64,000 bases of DNA, from the NCBI GenBank assembly GCA_963971535.1, contig OZ020592.1:125841672-125905671 (forward strand), read 5' to 3'. The notes below the pieces were generated by a model. The model had not been told where the DNA came from. It saw only the letters and a program-made list of their open reading frames with translations, and searched no databases. Every line of letters starts with the position of its first letter. Position 1 is the first letter of the stretch. Below, in pieces: positions 53,226 through 63,146 of this stretch. The DNA is from Notolepis coatsorum (Eukaryota > Chordata > Actinopteri > Aulopiformes > Paralepididae). Made by a program: the position numbers and the translations under genes.

Positions 53226-55497
53226 TTTAAACCCAGAGGGTGGATGTAGCCAATTACTTAAAAATTTTCTTCACAAACATAGCCACAACACTGGTAAACA
53301 AACTACCCTCCCACTCAGGGCTTTATGGGGTAGAACACATAGTAGCTTACTACAAAAACCTAGGGGTCCGCAAGGACGACTTCAAGCTGGAAATGGTAAC
53401 AACAGATGAGGTACTCAATAAACTGAGCGCCCTCCAACCTAACAAGGCCACTGGCCATGACAACATCCCCTCCAAATTCCTCAGAGACTCAGCAGCCGCC
53501 ATCACCCCAGTCATCACACACATAATAAACCTCTCCATAAAACAGGGACACGTCCCCAAGGACTTCAAAATTGCGAGGGTGACCCCTCTGCACAAAAAGG
53601 GCAGCAAATTAGACCCAGGCAACTACCGCCCTGTTTCTATTCTCACCTCCATCTCGAAAGTCATGGAAAAAATAGTCTACGAACAGGTCGAAAAGTACCT
53701 AGCGGAAAAAAATCTAATCTACGAATTCCAATCTGGCTTCAGAACATCCCACTCCACTGACACATGCCTTCTCTATTTGAATGACCACATCAAACAAGAG
53801 GTGGACGCGGGCAAATACTGCGGCATGGTCATGCTGGACCTACAAAAGGCCTTCGACACTGTCAATCACTCCATTCTGATTGACAAGCTAAAAGCAATTG
53901 GTTTTGATAGCTTATCAGTGAGCTGGATGCAATCCTACCTTGAGGGGAGGGAACAGATGGTGGAGGTAAACGGTACCCTATCCCCCCCCCTCACAGTGAG
54001 CTGTGGTGTTCCACAAGGAAGCATACTAGGACCGCTACTGTTCCTAATTTATGCAAATGACATGTCGTCAGCTTGTGACTGCAACTTGTTCCTGTTTGCG
54101 GACGACTCAGCCCTGCTGGTCTCTGACAAGAACAAGTTACAGGTTGAAAAAACCCTCAGCTCGGAACTAGGCAAAATCTGCATATGGCTCGCTGATAACA
54201 AACTATCATTACACATGGGCAAAACAGAGTCCATTCTCTTCGGTTCAAATAACAAACTTAGCAAGACCGACGGCTTCTCAGTTACAGTGGGTGACAATAT
54301 TGTCACAAGGAAAGATGAAATTACCTACCTGGGTTCCATCCTAGAGGCTAATCTCTCCTGTGACAAAATGGCATCCAATGTAATAAAAAAAGTCAACCAA
54401 CGAACTCGATTCTTGTACTGGATCTCCTCTCTGGTAAACAAGAATACCCTGAAGACTCTGGCAGGAGCACTCATTCAAGGGTACTACGACTATGCTTGCA
54501 CCTCATGGTACCAAAGCACCTCAAAGGCGCTAAAAACAAAATTACAAACATCTCAAAACAAACTGGTCAGACTACTGCTTGACCTTACTCCTAGAACCCA
54601 CCTCACCCCTGCCCACTTTGACAACCTAGGATGGCTTAGAGTAGACGACAGAGTACAGCAACTTGCAATGGGCCTGGTCTACAAGATACACTACACGACC
54701 AAGGTACCCATGTACATGACTAAATACTTCCCAAAGGTCAGTGAATACCACGATCACAACACCAGAGGGAGCTCCACAAATCATGTTAAACCCAGATTCG
54801 GCTCAAATAAGGGACTAAACACGTTTCGCAATTATGCCACATCAATGTGAAACACCCTACCCAAAGCTGTAAAGGAATGTGGATCACTACCCACTTTCAA
54901 AACCACTCTCAAGGGACACCTACGGGAGACTGCAATTCAAAACTGGCCCCTGTAAATGTCCTAACCCAACCCCCTCCAATGTACAGTCATTTACCTAGTA
55001 TGGTTGTCAATAGTCCAATGTACAATTTTGCTTGTTTTTACAGTGTCTCCCCCCCCCCTCAATGTACAGTTTTGCTTGTTTATACAGTGTTTCTCCCCCC
55101 CCCCCCCCCCCCCCAACCACCTCCAATGTAAATTACCCAGTATGGTTGTCAATATCCCAATGTACCCAACACCCCCCACACAACCCCACCCAACCTCCTC
55201 CAATGTACAGTTTCTACGTCAAATGTATATACTCCCTTTTCTTGACTCCTTCTGTATCACAAACAGTACTGTATTTACAAATCTGGTATGTCATAAATGT
55301 ATAGATGTAGCAGTACTGACTATCTGTATGTCATGTATGTCATATATGTCCTGATGAATTGAAAATGGGGGAACCTGATGTAAACAAGACGAAAGTCTTT
55401 CTCTGGTCTGCATCCCCTTAACAATTGTGTGTATTGAGCTGTACTGTATTGTACCCATTCTGCAATCTGTTAATAAAGTTTTCAATCAATCAATCAA
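53226..55497 (+). mobile_element. 5'-truncated LINE inserted in a minisatellite
   Basis: It begins inside ORF2 just upstream of the reverse transcriptase and lacks the endonuclease. A 3' UTR with C-rich runs (CTCCAATGTACAGTTT motifs repeated at 54990, 55070, 55200) leads to AATAAAGTTTTCAATCAATC and an (AATC)n tail. Array sequence lies on both sides with no clear target duplication. Short 3' pieces of the same family occur at 21784-21895 and 28917-29006. Confidence 0.93.
53240..54955 (+). pseudogene. LINE reverse transcriptase with one nonsense codon
   Basis: The frame is open for 536 codons. Motifs in order are ALQPNKATGHDNIPSKFL, NYRPVSILTSISKVMEKI, FQSGFRTSHSTDTC, MLDLQKAFDTVNHSIL, CGVPQGSILGPLLFLIYAND and LFADDSALLV (the catalytic Asp pair), then NKLSLHMGKTESILFG. 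It stops at TGA 54848-54850. The same frame then continues NTLPKAVKECGSLP...IQNWPL to a natural stop at 54953-54955. The family pattern WN-LP at this point indicates that TGA replaced TGG. It is jockey/L2-related; I cannot fix the clade. Absence of the endonuclease makes it inactive. Confidence 0.9.
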
Positions 55498-55845
55498 AAA
55501 CAGAGGAATACACATGTTGAAACCTAGAGGCTGAAGAGAAGAATAAACATGTTGAAACCAGAGGGTGAACAGAGGAATAAACATGTTTAAACCCAGAGGG
55601 TGAACAGAGGAATACACATGTTGAAACCCAGAGGCTGAACAGAGGAATAAACATGTTGAAACCAGAGGGTGAACAGAGGAATAAACATGTTGAAACCCAG
55701 AGGCTGAACAGAGGAATAAACATGTTGAAACCCAGAGGCTGAACAGAGGAATAAACATGTTGAAACCTAGAGGCTGAACAGAGGAATAAACATGTTGAAA
55801 CCTAGAGGCTGAAGAGAGGAATAAACATCTTCAAACCTAGAGGGT
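55498..55845. repeat. ~34-bp minisatellite, right part
   Basis: About ten units containing GAGGCTGAACAGAGGAATAA and ACATGTTGAAACC, continuing the array at 53064-53225. Open frames on the minus strand are repeat artefacts. Confidence 0.94.
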
Positions 55846-55967
55846 GACACCCCAGGAAAACAGGTGACTGTAACCTATTTTGTTTTGACAATATGCCAAA
55901 AAGAATTAAAAACACAGCAAGCTTGAACAGATACTGTAGATGCCACCATGCCCCCCCCCCCCTGAAT

Positions 55968-56052
55968 GTGTGAGTGAATGGGTGAATGTGAAGAACAAAA
56001 TTGTAAAGCGCTTTAGATAAAAGCTGTTATATAAATGCACCATTTACCATTC
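55968..56052 (+). mobile_element. 5'-truncated SINE tail
   Basis: GAATGTGTGAGTGAATGGGT, AATTGTAAAGCGCTTTAGAT and TATAAATGCACCATTTACC match the 3' half of the SINE at 39261-39518. Confidence 0.88.
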
Positions 56053-56143
56053 AACAGAGTGTGTATCCAGCCACATGCATGCATTGCACACACATTAATT
56101 GTATTCATTAATTTTATTTTGTTTCGTACATGGGGGTACAGTT

Positions 56144-56345
56144 ATATTATCGTACTTGGCCATCGCGTCCCGCTCTTAAGCCTATCGAGATATACCTCAT
56201 CTCATGTACCTATTGTACTCCATCAACGAAAAAAACAAGTACACCTACACCTGCCGGGTCCCGCCCCTATGGAGGCGTAGCCTATAAGACAGTAGGCATG
56301 GTCACCAAACACTCTTCCTCTATTTTCGTTTCCATCATAACGGTT
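56144..56345 (+). repeat. Left inverted terminal repeat, DIRS copy B
   Basis: It starts ATATTATCGTACTTGGCC, then TCCCGCTCTTAAGCCTATCG, GAGATATACCTCATCTC and CGGGTCCCGCCCCTATGG. It is the inverse of the right repeat. Its sequence differs strongly from copy A (CTCTTCGCCATATTGAGAT there), although each copy's own repeats agree. Confidence 0.9.
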
Positions 56346-57394
56346 GCAGTGCACCTTATGTAAACTAGTTGTTATGAAAAGATTATGAGAAATTGCGTAA
56401 TGTTGAAAGTTACCGGAGGTTTGCTTACCCCTGGAATCTTCGGGCATGTTTCAGCGACACGTCGGGCCTATTCTGATGTTTCCTCGTCTGGTGACAGCAG
56501 ATCCAGGAGCAGCGTGCAAGGTTGGCTATCGAGCCGGCTTGTACACAGGTAGGCCCTGTGTCATCAGGCATGGGTATTAGTGTTAGTAATGCTGGGTTGT
56601 TTTGTTACACAACCATGTTGTGTGTCGGCGCCAGGGGCGGGATGGTTTGGTGGCCGTTTCACTGCAGTGAACGGGTTCCAAACGGTCCTGGAAGCGTGCT
56701 GTTAAACAACTAATGAAGCTACATGCTAATGCTACATGCTAACACTACTGCTACGCTGTTCTAATGTCTCCGCCGTGGGATGTTGTCGCTTTTCCCTCCT
56801 CTTGCCCGGTTCATCAATGAAGGTCAGTCGGTAGCTGATGTGGGGGTTTTGCTGAGTCCTATTTACCTTTTTTACGGATAAATGGGTTGACAACAAGGTA
56901 GGCCGTGGCTAGGTAGCCTAGCCAGGTAGCGTTACTCCTGTGTCCCGGCGGGGTTTGGTGAACGGTGTTCCCACCTGGGAGCCGATGCTTGAGGCTCGGT
57001 GGGTAGCAGTAGAGCTATACTACTGCAGGATGGGACTTAACGGCGGCCCGTGTTGTGGCTCAGCTGACTGTTTCTGTCCATAGTAGCGTTGAACGCTATG
57101 CTATAGTAGTGTAATGGGCTACTGTTTTGTTCTGTCTCTCTGCTATGAGAAGGTCTGTCTATGCTACAGCTTTCTCTTCTCTCAACCATTCATGCTGATG
57201 GTCAATCGGTGTCTATTGGGGGAGTAGTGCGGGGGGGGCTTTGTTTACCTTTTTGGTAAATGGGCTAAGCCGGGGCTGGTGTGCTGTTGTGAATATTTTG
57301 AATGAATGCGGGACTGGTTCTCTCTGGTCCGCCTCCCCTTAACGTTGTGTATATGGGCTTGCTCATTCTACAGTATTTTGTGGTGTTAGTTCTT

Positions 57395-58399
57395 TTATTC
57401 ATTTAACCCCTTCATGGTGCACACCACAGTGGAGGTTGCTGTTTGCAACCACCAATGGTGCTCCGTGTTAACATCAGTCCTTTGCTTTTGACATATTGAA
57501 ACAGTGCCCCGCCCGGCCGACACCATGGGTGGGTCGGCCTGGCGAGTGGCTGGTGGGCTGCTAAAGCCTGTACCGCCACGGTATGGAATTGGCAGCGATT
57601 TGAACTGTGTTCGAATTGCTGTTTTTTCTATAAAAAAAAAGGTGTCTGGTGGCGGGGCCTTGAGGGCCAGCCGACGTCGACACATCGCGCGAGGTTGTTG
57701 ACGTTATTAGCTTTGACCTAGCCGCAAGCTATAACCGCTCAGGGTTCCCCTCTCCGCAGGGGATTTTGGTCTTCTGCTGGAGCGCGGGCGGTATTGTCCT
57801 AGGCCCCACACCGCCTCACACCGCGCAGCCAGAAGAAGAGAGAGCACGGCCTCGTCAGCGGCGATGACGAGGCCCTCGACAGGCGGCCATGTTTTTCCCC
57901 CACCAGAGGTATCCTGGGCGTTGAATCGACAGGTGTCCACAAGGCCGACAGCCTTGGCGGCCGAGGGATCGGCCATGTTGGATGGGCTCGGCTTGAACAA
58001 CAAGCCGTCACCATCCTGCCGCGAGCAGCCCGCTCTCCGATCACTCCCTCCCCCAACACCAGCGGAAAAAGGGGGCTCTGATTGTTTCCTTTGGCTGCGG
58101 GCCGCGTGCCGTCGTTGAAGCGCGGGCGGCCCCACTTTTCGCTTCTCATGGGGACAGGGGCTGACACCCAGTTGATGGCTGAGCCTGGGTCTGTCCGTGA
58201 GAATGTTGTGCTGTCAAGCGGCTCCCACACCGTAAGCTGTGTGGTTGAGTCTGGTGTTACGTCTGTCAACTATAAGTGTTGTCAGCAGGGGGGCTCGAAA
58301 CCTTTTAAGGCACACAGTGCGGGCTTCCCCGGTCTTGCCTTCGCCAGGCCAGGTATCATGTTGGTACCTCCCACTCCCGCGAGATCGGCAGTGGTCTGA
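57395..58399 (+). pseudogene. DIRS leader end and gag-like region, copy B
   Basis: The leader contains CTCTCCGCAGGGG (57751), a possible 3' splice site. A run of frames follows with VFPPPEVSWALNRQVSTRPT, matching copy A. No domain is recognisable. The leader also contains GTCCGCCTCCCCTTAACGTT, similar to the LINE 3' tail at 55400. Confidence 0.5.
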
Positions 58400-58483
58400 A
58401 ATGAAGAGGTGCGCGTGATTTAGGTGGTAGTAATATCACTGCAGGGCTACGGTGTGTAGGCCCATGGGGTCCTCACGCCTTGC

Positions 58484-59790
58484 ATGTCCGGCTGCAGGAC
58501 AACTCCTCAGCATGTTCTGGAGGGGTGTTCAGTGGGGGGGCTTTTGTCACCTGGATTGATGTCAGCTTCCCCCGTATCAAACCGGCCCTTTCTGTCGGGA
58601 TCCCCCCTTGGGTGCGATTCCCTCGTGGGTAGTGTCGGGTTCCGACCCGACTCCACGGAACGCTCTGCTCGCAAAGGTCCGGGGTTTGCTACGCACAGCG
58701 GGTGGGACCGGGCCGACTATCTACAGTTCCTGGCGGACCTGCGCCACATGGCGGCGGGTGCGTTGGGAGTGTCATCACATATGACTACGGCAGTACCATA
58801 TGTCGAGGTGGATGGAGAGAACGCTGAGGCGGGGACTTGTGTTTACACAACCCCGCCCGTTTTCGGGTTTGGTACAGACCCTATTGTCAGGGTCACCAGC
58901 AGTGACAGCTCTGGTCAACGAGATCCAATCTCTGTGGACGAAGCAAGCCATCGTCGTGGCCTTCTCCTCCCGGTGTTCTCTGGTGCCTGAGAAATCGGGA
59001 GGGGGGGGGTGTCAGACCCATGCTGGACCTGTCCCATGGGAAGGTTCAGCATTTTTTGGATCGTCTCCTACCTGTTGAACACTGTCAGGTGGGGGTCTGG
59101 TTCTCCTCCATAGACCTGTAGGATGCGTATTTGCATCTCCGATCTTCCATCCTAGGGCTTACCTACGCTTCCTTTGCAGGGTTAGCGTATGAGTACCAGA
59201 GGCTGCCGTTCGGTTTTTTCTCTGGCGCCCCGCATCTTCACCAAGTGCGTGGAGGCTGCACTGGGGCCTCTGCGTCGTCAGGGGTTACGAAGTGTATTCT
59301 GCCCTGACGACGTTCTGGTCCTTCGCGGTCAAGGTGGATCGTCGGGTCTCGTACCAGGCAGGTCCCTACCAGCCTGGGGTTTGCTGTAGACTGGAAGTAG
59401 AGTACTCCTCTTCCCAGTCAACGGTTGGAGGGCTATGGGCATCCCTCTCAGAGCGTGTTGTCGACACGCTCGGGAGGTTCCGTCCTGGGACGGTTACGGC
59501 GCTGTCTCACGTCACGTTTTTCACAGACGCCTACCTCGCTGGTGACGCGTCGAGCCAACGCAGTAGGGGGCAGCTGGCAAACCATGCTGCCCGGTCTGCG
59601 CTACGTTCAATGTGTTGGTATTGAAAGCGGTCCTTCTGGTCCTCAATCGGTGTTGATCAGGACGGGCAATATGACGTCAGTGTCATATATCGACAGACGG
59701 GTGGGGATTACGTCCGGACATAGCCAGGCAGGTCTGGGACCAATGCCGTGCCGCCTGGGATTCTTTCCCCCATACATCTGTTAGGCAGTT
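58484..59790 (+). pseudogene. DIRS reverse transcriptase-RNase H, copy B
   Basis: The blocks occur in three frames. First is VQTLLSGSPAVTALVNEIQS with SLVPEKSGGG. Then comes motif A, WFSSIDL-stop-DAYLHLRSS, with TAG in place of the usual Lys codon. Next are LAYEYQRLPFG and LAPRIFTKCVEAALGPLRRQ. SVFCPDDVLVL stands where the active-site YLDD is expected. The RNase H part has GGSWQTMLPGLRYVQCVGIE and VLIRTGNMTS, where the catalytic Asp of TDN is replaced (TGN). It is non-functional. Several lesions are shared with copy A; TGN is private. Confidence 0.85.
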
Positions 59791-60786
59791 GTTGGGGCGG
59801 GTACGCCACTGTCGCACTTACGCGGGCAGATGGCGTATGTTCCAAGAGTGGTGTAAGGCGGGGGGCCGGGACCCAGTCTCCTGCCCCCTGGATGCTGTCC
59901 TTAGTTACCTCCAGTCTCTCCTTGATAGACTGTCGGCTTCGACGGTGAGGGTATATGCAGCAGCTATATCCTCCTATCATGAGGGATTTGAGGGGGATGT
60001 CTTGTTCAGCCACCCTCTTGTGAAGCGTTTCCTGCTTGGCGCTCGACGCGTTAAGCCGGTGCAACGCTCTTTGGCTCCGAGTTGGGATCTTCAATTGGTC
60101 CTCGGTCTGTTGTCCTTGGCCCCTTTTGAGCCTCTTGAGCAAGCGCCGTTGGAACAGCTGTCGTTCACGACCGCGTTCTTGCTGGCCGTCACCTCCGCTG
60201 AACGTGTGGGTGTGCTTTGTGCTCTCTTGGTACGACCAGAGTGCCTGTCTTTCGTTCCGATTGCGGTGCCACTCTGCGGCCTAATCCTGCCTTCGTGCCT
60301 GTAAATATCCGGAGTTCTTCCGCTCCAGGGATATTGTGGTTCAGGCGTTTCATCCGCCTCCTCACGCTAGTGAGTTAGATGCAGGCCTTCACCTGTCATG
60401 TCCGGTCCGTGCTTTGGGAATTACCTCAGCCGTACTCAGGACCTCGGGGTCACCGATCAGCTTTTTGTCTGTCACGGTGGTTCTCATGCCGGTAAGGCAC
60501 TATCGAACAACGCTTGTCCCATTGGTTGTGCCAGGGCATTGCCCTCTGCTACACGTTGGCCGGGCTGGATCCCCCTGGGGGCGTCAGGGCGCACTCCACT
60601 CATGGGGTGGCTGCCTCTGCCGCTCTCCTGGGTGGGGCCTCGGTGGAGGACATCTGTGCTGCAGCTTCATGGTCCTCCCCGGGCCCCTTTGTAAGGTTTT
60701 ACCTCATGGACATGACCGGGGGTTCTGTCTCCCAGGCGGTTCTGGGGTCTGTGGCCTTTCCTGCTTCCGGTCCTTTGGTAGGGTAG
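59789..60786 (+). pseudogene. DIRS tyrosine recombinase, copy B
   Basis: The N-terminal domain (TYAGRWRMFQEWCKAGG, ASTVRVYAAAISSYHEG) and the first catalytic Arg (SAERVGVLCALLV) are in frame at 59789-60304. A frameshift follows. The second half (60514-60786) reads HWLCQGIALCYTLAG, then HSTHGVAASAALL, where copy A has HSTRG: the second catalytic Arg has become His. The nucleophile Tyr in FVRFYLMDM remains. The protein could not be active even if the frame were continuous. Confidence 0.88.
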
Positions 60787-61008
60787 CAGGAGTGTGTGGG
60801 TATGGGCCACAGTGTGTTAGGTCACACGTGGTTCCGCCTGTGCTGTGTGTTCAAGGGGTTCTAGTTCCCTCTTGCTCGCACTCAGGTGGAGTTGACTGCG
60901 CCCCCCCCTTCATTAGGAAGGATGGGGTGACGGGGCTCCCCAAACCACTTGATGTGGGCTTACGGGTCCTCAGGGGGTGCATCTGTCGGGCCTTGCGTCC
61001 GCTCTAAC

Positions 61009-61122
61009 CCATATCTCGATAGGCTTAAGAGCAGGACGCGATGGCCAAGTACGATAATATAACGTAAGGTTATGTATATAACCTAGTTATATGAGTACTG
61101 GCTAAGCGTCCCGCTCTTAAGC
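61009..61122 (+). other. Internal complementary region, DIRS copy B
   Basis: GGACGCGATGGCCAAGTACG, ATAATATAACGTAAGG, then ATATAACCTAGTTATATGAG and TACTGGCTAAGCGTCCCGC: the complement of the left end fused to the complement of the right end. It gives the exact element borders. Confidence 0.9.
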
Positions 61123-61149
61123 GGCCCTGAGTTCCCTTTTGAGGGATCT

Positions 61150-61370
61150 TTTACTGGAAACAGGATTTTTGGCGAGGAAGAGTGTTTGGTGACCATGCCT
61201 ACTGTCTTATAGGCTACGCCTCCATAGGGGCGGGACCCGGCAGGTGTAGGTGTACTTGTTTTTTTCGTTGATGGAGTACAATAGGTACAGAGATGAGGTA
61301 TATCTCGATAGGATTAAGAGCGGGACGCTTAGCCAGTACTCATATAACTAGGTTATATATATAACCTTAC
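61150..61370 (+). repeat. Right inverted terminal repeat, DIRS copy B
   Basis: From about 61150 it runs as the complement of the left repeat (GGCGGGACCCGG, GAGATGAGGTATATCTCGAT) to CCAGTACTCATATAACTAGG and ATAACCTTAC at the edge. Confidence 0.9.
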
Positions 61371-61399
61371 GTTCATCTTTGCACAATATCACCAACATC

Positions 61400-61534
61400 T
61401 TTATTTTTTTTACATGATACACCCATGGCCGAAAAGGAGCAGGATGAAGAAAACTTATGTTTCCTGCCCCCTTCCAAACTTCATATTTATTTTAACATAA
61501 TGGTCAGCTCAAGTGCACCTTACAGCTTCATACC

Positions 61535-61623
<89 letters not shown>

Positions 61624-62635
61624 TAATATCAATAATTACCATAATTATAATAACAATAATAATAATGATAATATGACCATGAATAATAATAACAATAATA
61701 ACGGTAATAATAATAACAATAATAATAATATTGCTAGATACCCAAATAAACAAACAAACAAAAAACCTGCGCCACGAGCCTCAGATGCATGGAAAAGAGA
61801 AAAAAGCTAAAAATAAATAAAATCAGATACAGAGACATTTATACCTGCTGTTCATATGTTCTCATTGTTCTGTATTTAAAAGTATTTTTTAGTTGGAAAA
61901 TACTTTTACGGTACTTCAACTCATTATAAAGAGAATTCCAGAGTTTGACTCCCACCACTGATATACACATCTGTGTCAGGGTTGTCCGTGCAGCACACTG
62001 ATGTTTAAAATGACCTTCCCTTCTATGCTCTCCATGTGATAATGAGGACAAACCTGTTTTGTAGATTGGCTGGTAATGCTTTACTTTTGGCCTTGTGCAT
62101 AACTACTAATGTCTGTAACTTAACTAGCTCTTGCAATTTCAATAATCCAGAATTAATAAATAATATGTTGGTGTGTTCTCGATAGTCTGCTTTACAAATA
62201 ATCCTAATAGCTCTCTTCTGTAGGAGATACAGTGGTTTTATATTACTCTTATAGGTGTTACCCCATACTTCCACACAGTAATTAATATAAGGCAATATGA
62301 GTGCACAGTACAATGTTCGCATTGCTTTGTTATCTAATACATATTTAACTTTATTCACAATAAAAATACTCTTAAAAATGTCTTGCTAAATAATGCTTGC
62401 TAAAGCTTTTAAATCATATCCTGAGCTGTAAAGATTTGTGTCGTCCGCAAATAATACACATTTCAATAGTTTTGACACTTCACATATGTCATTGATATAT
62501 AAAATAAACAGTTTAGGTCCTAAAACTGAACCTTGTGGAATTCCACATTCAATGTGCATATGTTCAGATACGTTTCCAGCGAAGTTCACAAACTGTTGCC
62601 TGTTATCTAAGTAACTTTTTAGCCAGTCTAGCACT
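61400..62635 (-). mobile_element. LINE fragment, 5'-truncated and decayed
   Basis: The minus strand encodes SYLDNRQQFVNFAGNVSEH, CGIPQGSVLGPKLFILYIND and VLFADDTNLYSSG (RT active site). After a frame break it continues TLYCALILPYINYCVEVWGN, LQKRAIRIIC and GVKLWNSLYNELKY. The 3' UTR on the left contains a (TAA)n expansion. The left border is uncertain. The fragment begins abruptly at the right edge, where a hAT-like end adjoins. Confidence 0.85.
61541..61740. repeat. (TAA)n microsatellite
   Basis: An almost pure ATA/TAA run (61541-61625) is followed by degenerate AATAAT/ATTATA sequence. Open frames through it are artefacts. Confidence 0.97.
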
Positions 62636-62722
62636 CAGGGGCGGACCTAGCACATTTGGCGCCCTAGGCAAGGTTACCACTGCGCCCCCCCCCCCCCCCC
62701 CCCCCCCCCCAAAATCAAAACA
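62636..62722. mobile_element. Terminus of a hAT-like element with C tract
   Basis: CAGGGGCGGACCTAGCACAT and TTGGCGCCCTAGGCAAGG resemble the ends of a known group of fish hAT elements. A tract of about 25 C follows. Only one end was seen. Confidence 0.5.
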
Positions 62723-62740
62723 TCGCCGCGCTACCAACCG

Positions 62741-62863
62741 GTTAACCCTTTTCACTGCGACAATACACAGAAGGGTTAACCCTTTACTATCACCCTTTCA
62801 TGATCGTCGGTTGTGTGATAGTAAAGGGTTAACCCTCTGTCGTGTGGCAGTGAAAGGGTTAAC
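62741..62863. repeat. Imperfect palindrome with four GTTAACCC motifs
   Basis: The left arm GTTAACCCTTTTCACTGCGA ... GGGTTAACCCTTTACTATCA and the right arm ATAGTAAAGGGTTAACCCTC ... GTGAAAGGGTTAAC are inverse of each other over about 55 bp. Palindromic GTTAAC lies at both the outer and inner ends of each arm. Confidence 0.88.
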
Positions 62864-62918
62864 AGTTATACAGTAAAGTACTGCACCTTTATTTTTTACA
62901 AGCAAGAGCTAAAAATAA

Positions 62919-63142
62919 ATGTAAAGTGCACACTAAAGAATTAAAACAAATAAACAACTTAGCTAACACACAACAATAATAATAATAACAATAACAAACA
63001 ATAAAATAATGTGCAAATTTGCTTTCAAATAAAATTAAGAAGAAATGTAAAGTGCACACTAAAGAATTAAAACAAACAACTTAGCTAACAATCAATAATA
63101 ATAATAACAATAACAAACAATAAAATAACGTGCAAATTTGCT
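62919..63142. repeat. ~125-bp tandem duplication
   Basis: AATGTAAAGTGCACACTAAA through AACAATAAAATAATGTGC and AAATTTGCTTT is repeated once with small changes. Confidence 0.92.
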
Positions 63143-63146
63143 TTAA

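Larger units (their letters stand above)
56141..61373 (+). mobile_element. DIRS-1-like retrotransposon, copy B (complete length, mutated)
   Basis: The 5.2-kb element has inverted terminal repeats at 56144-56345 and about 61150-61370, and an internal complementary region at 61009-61122. The trinucleotide GTT sits at both edges (56141-56143, 61371-61373). The internal region, read in complement, joins the two ends as ...ATAACCTTAC-GTT-ATATTATCG..., the junction expected of the circular intermediate. Between the repeats lie a long leader, gag-like region, RT-RNase H and tyrosine recombinase. All coding parts have frameshifts or stops. Confidence 0.93.
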
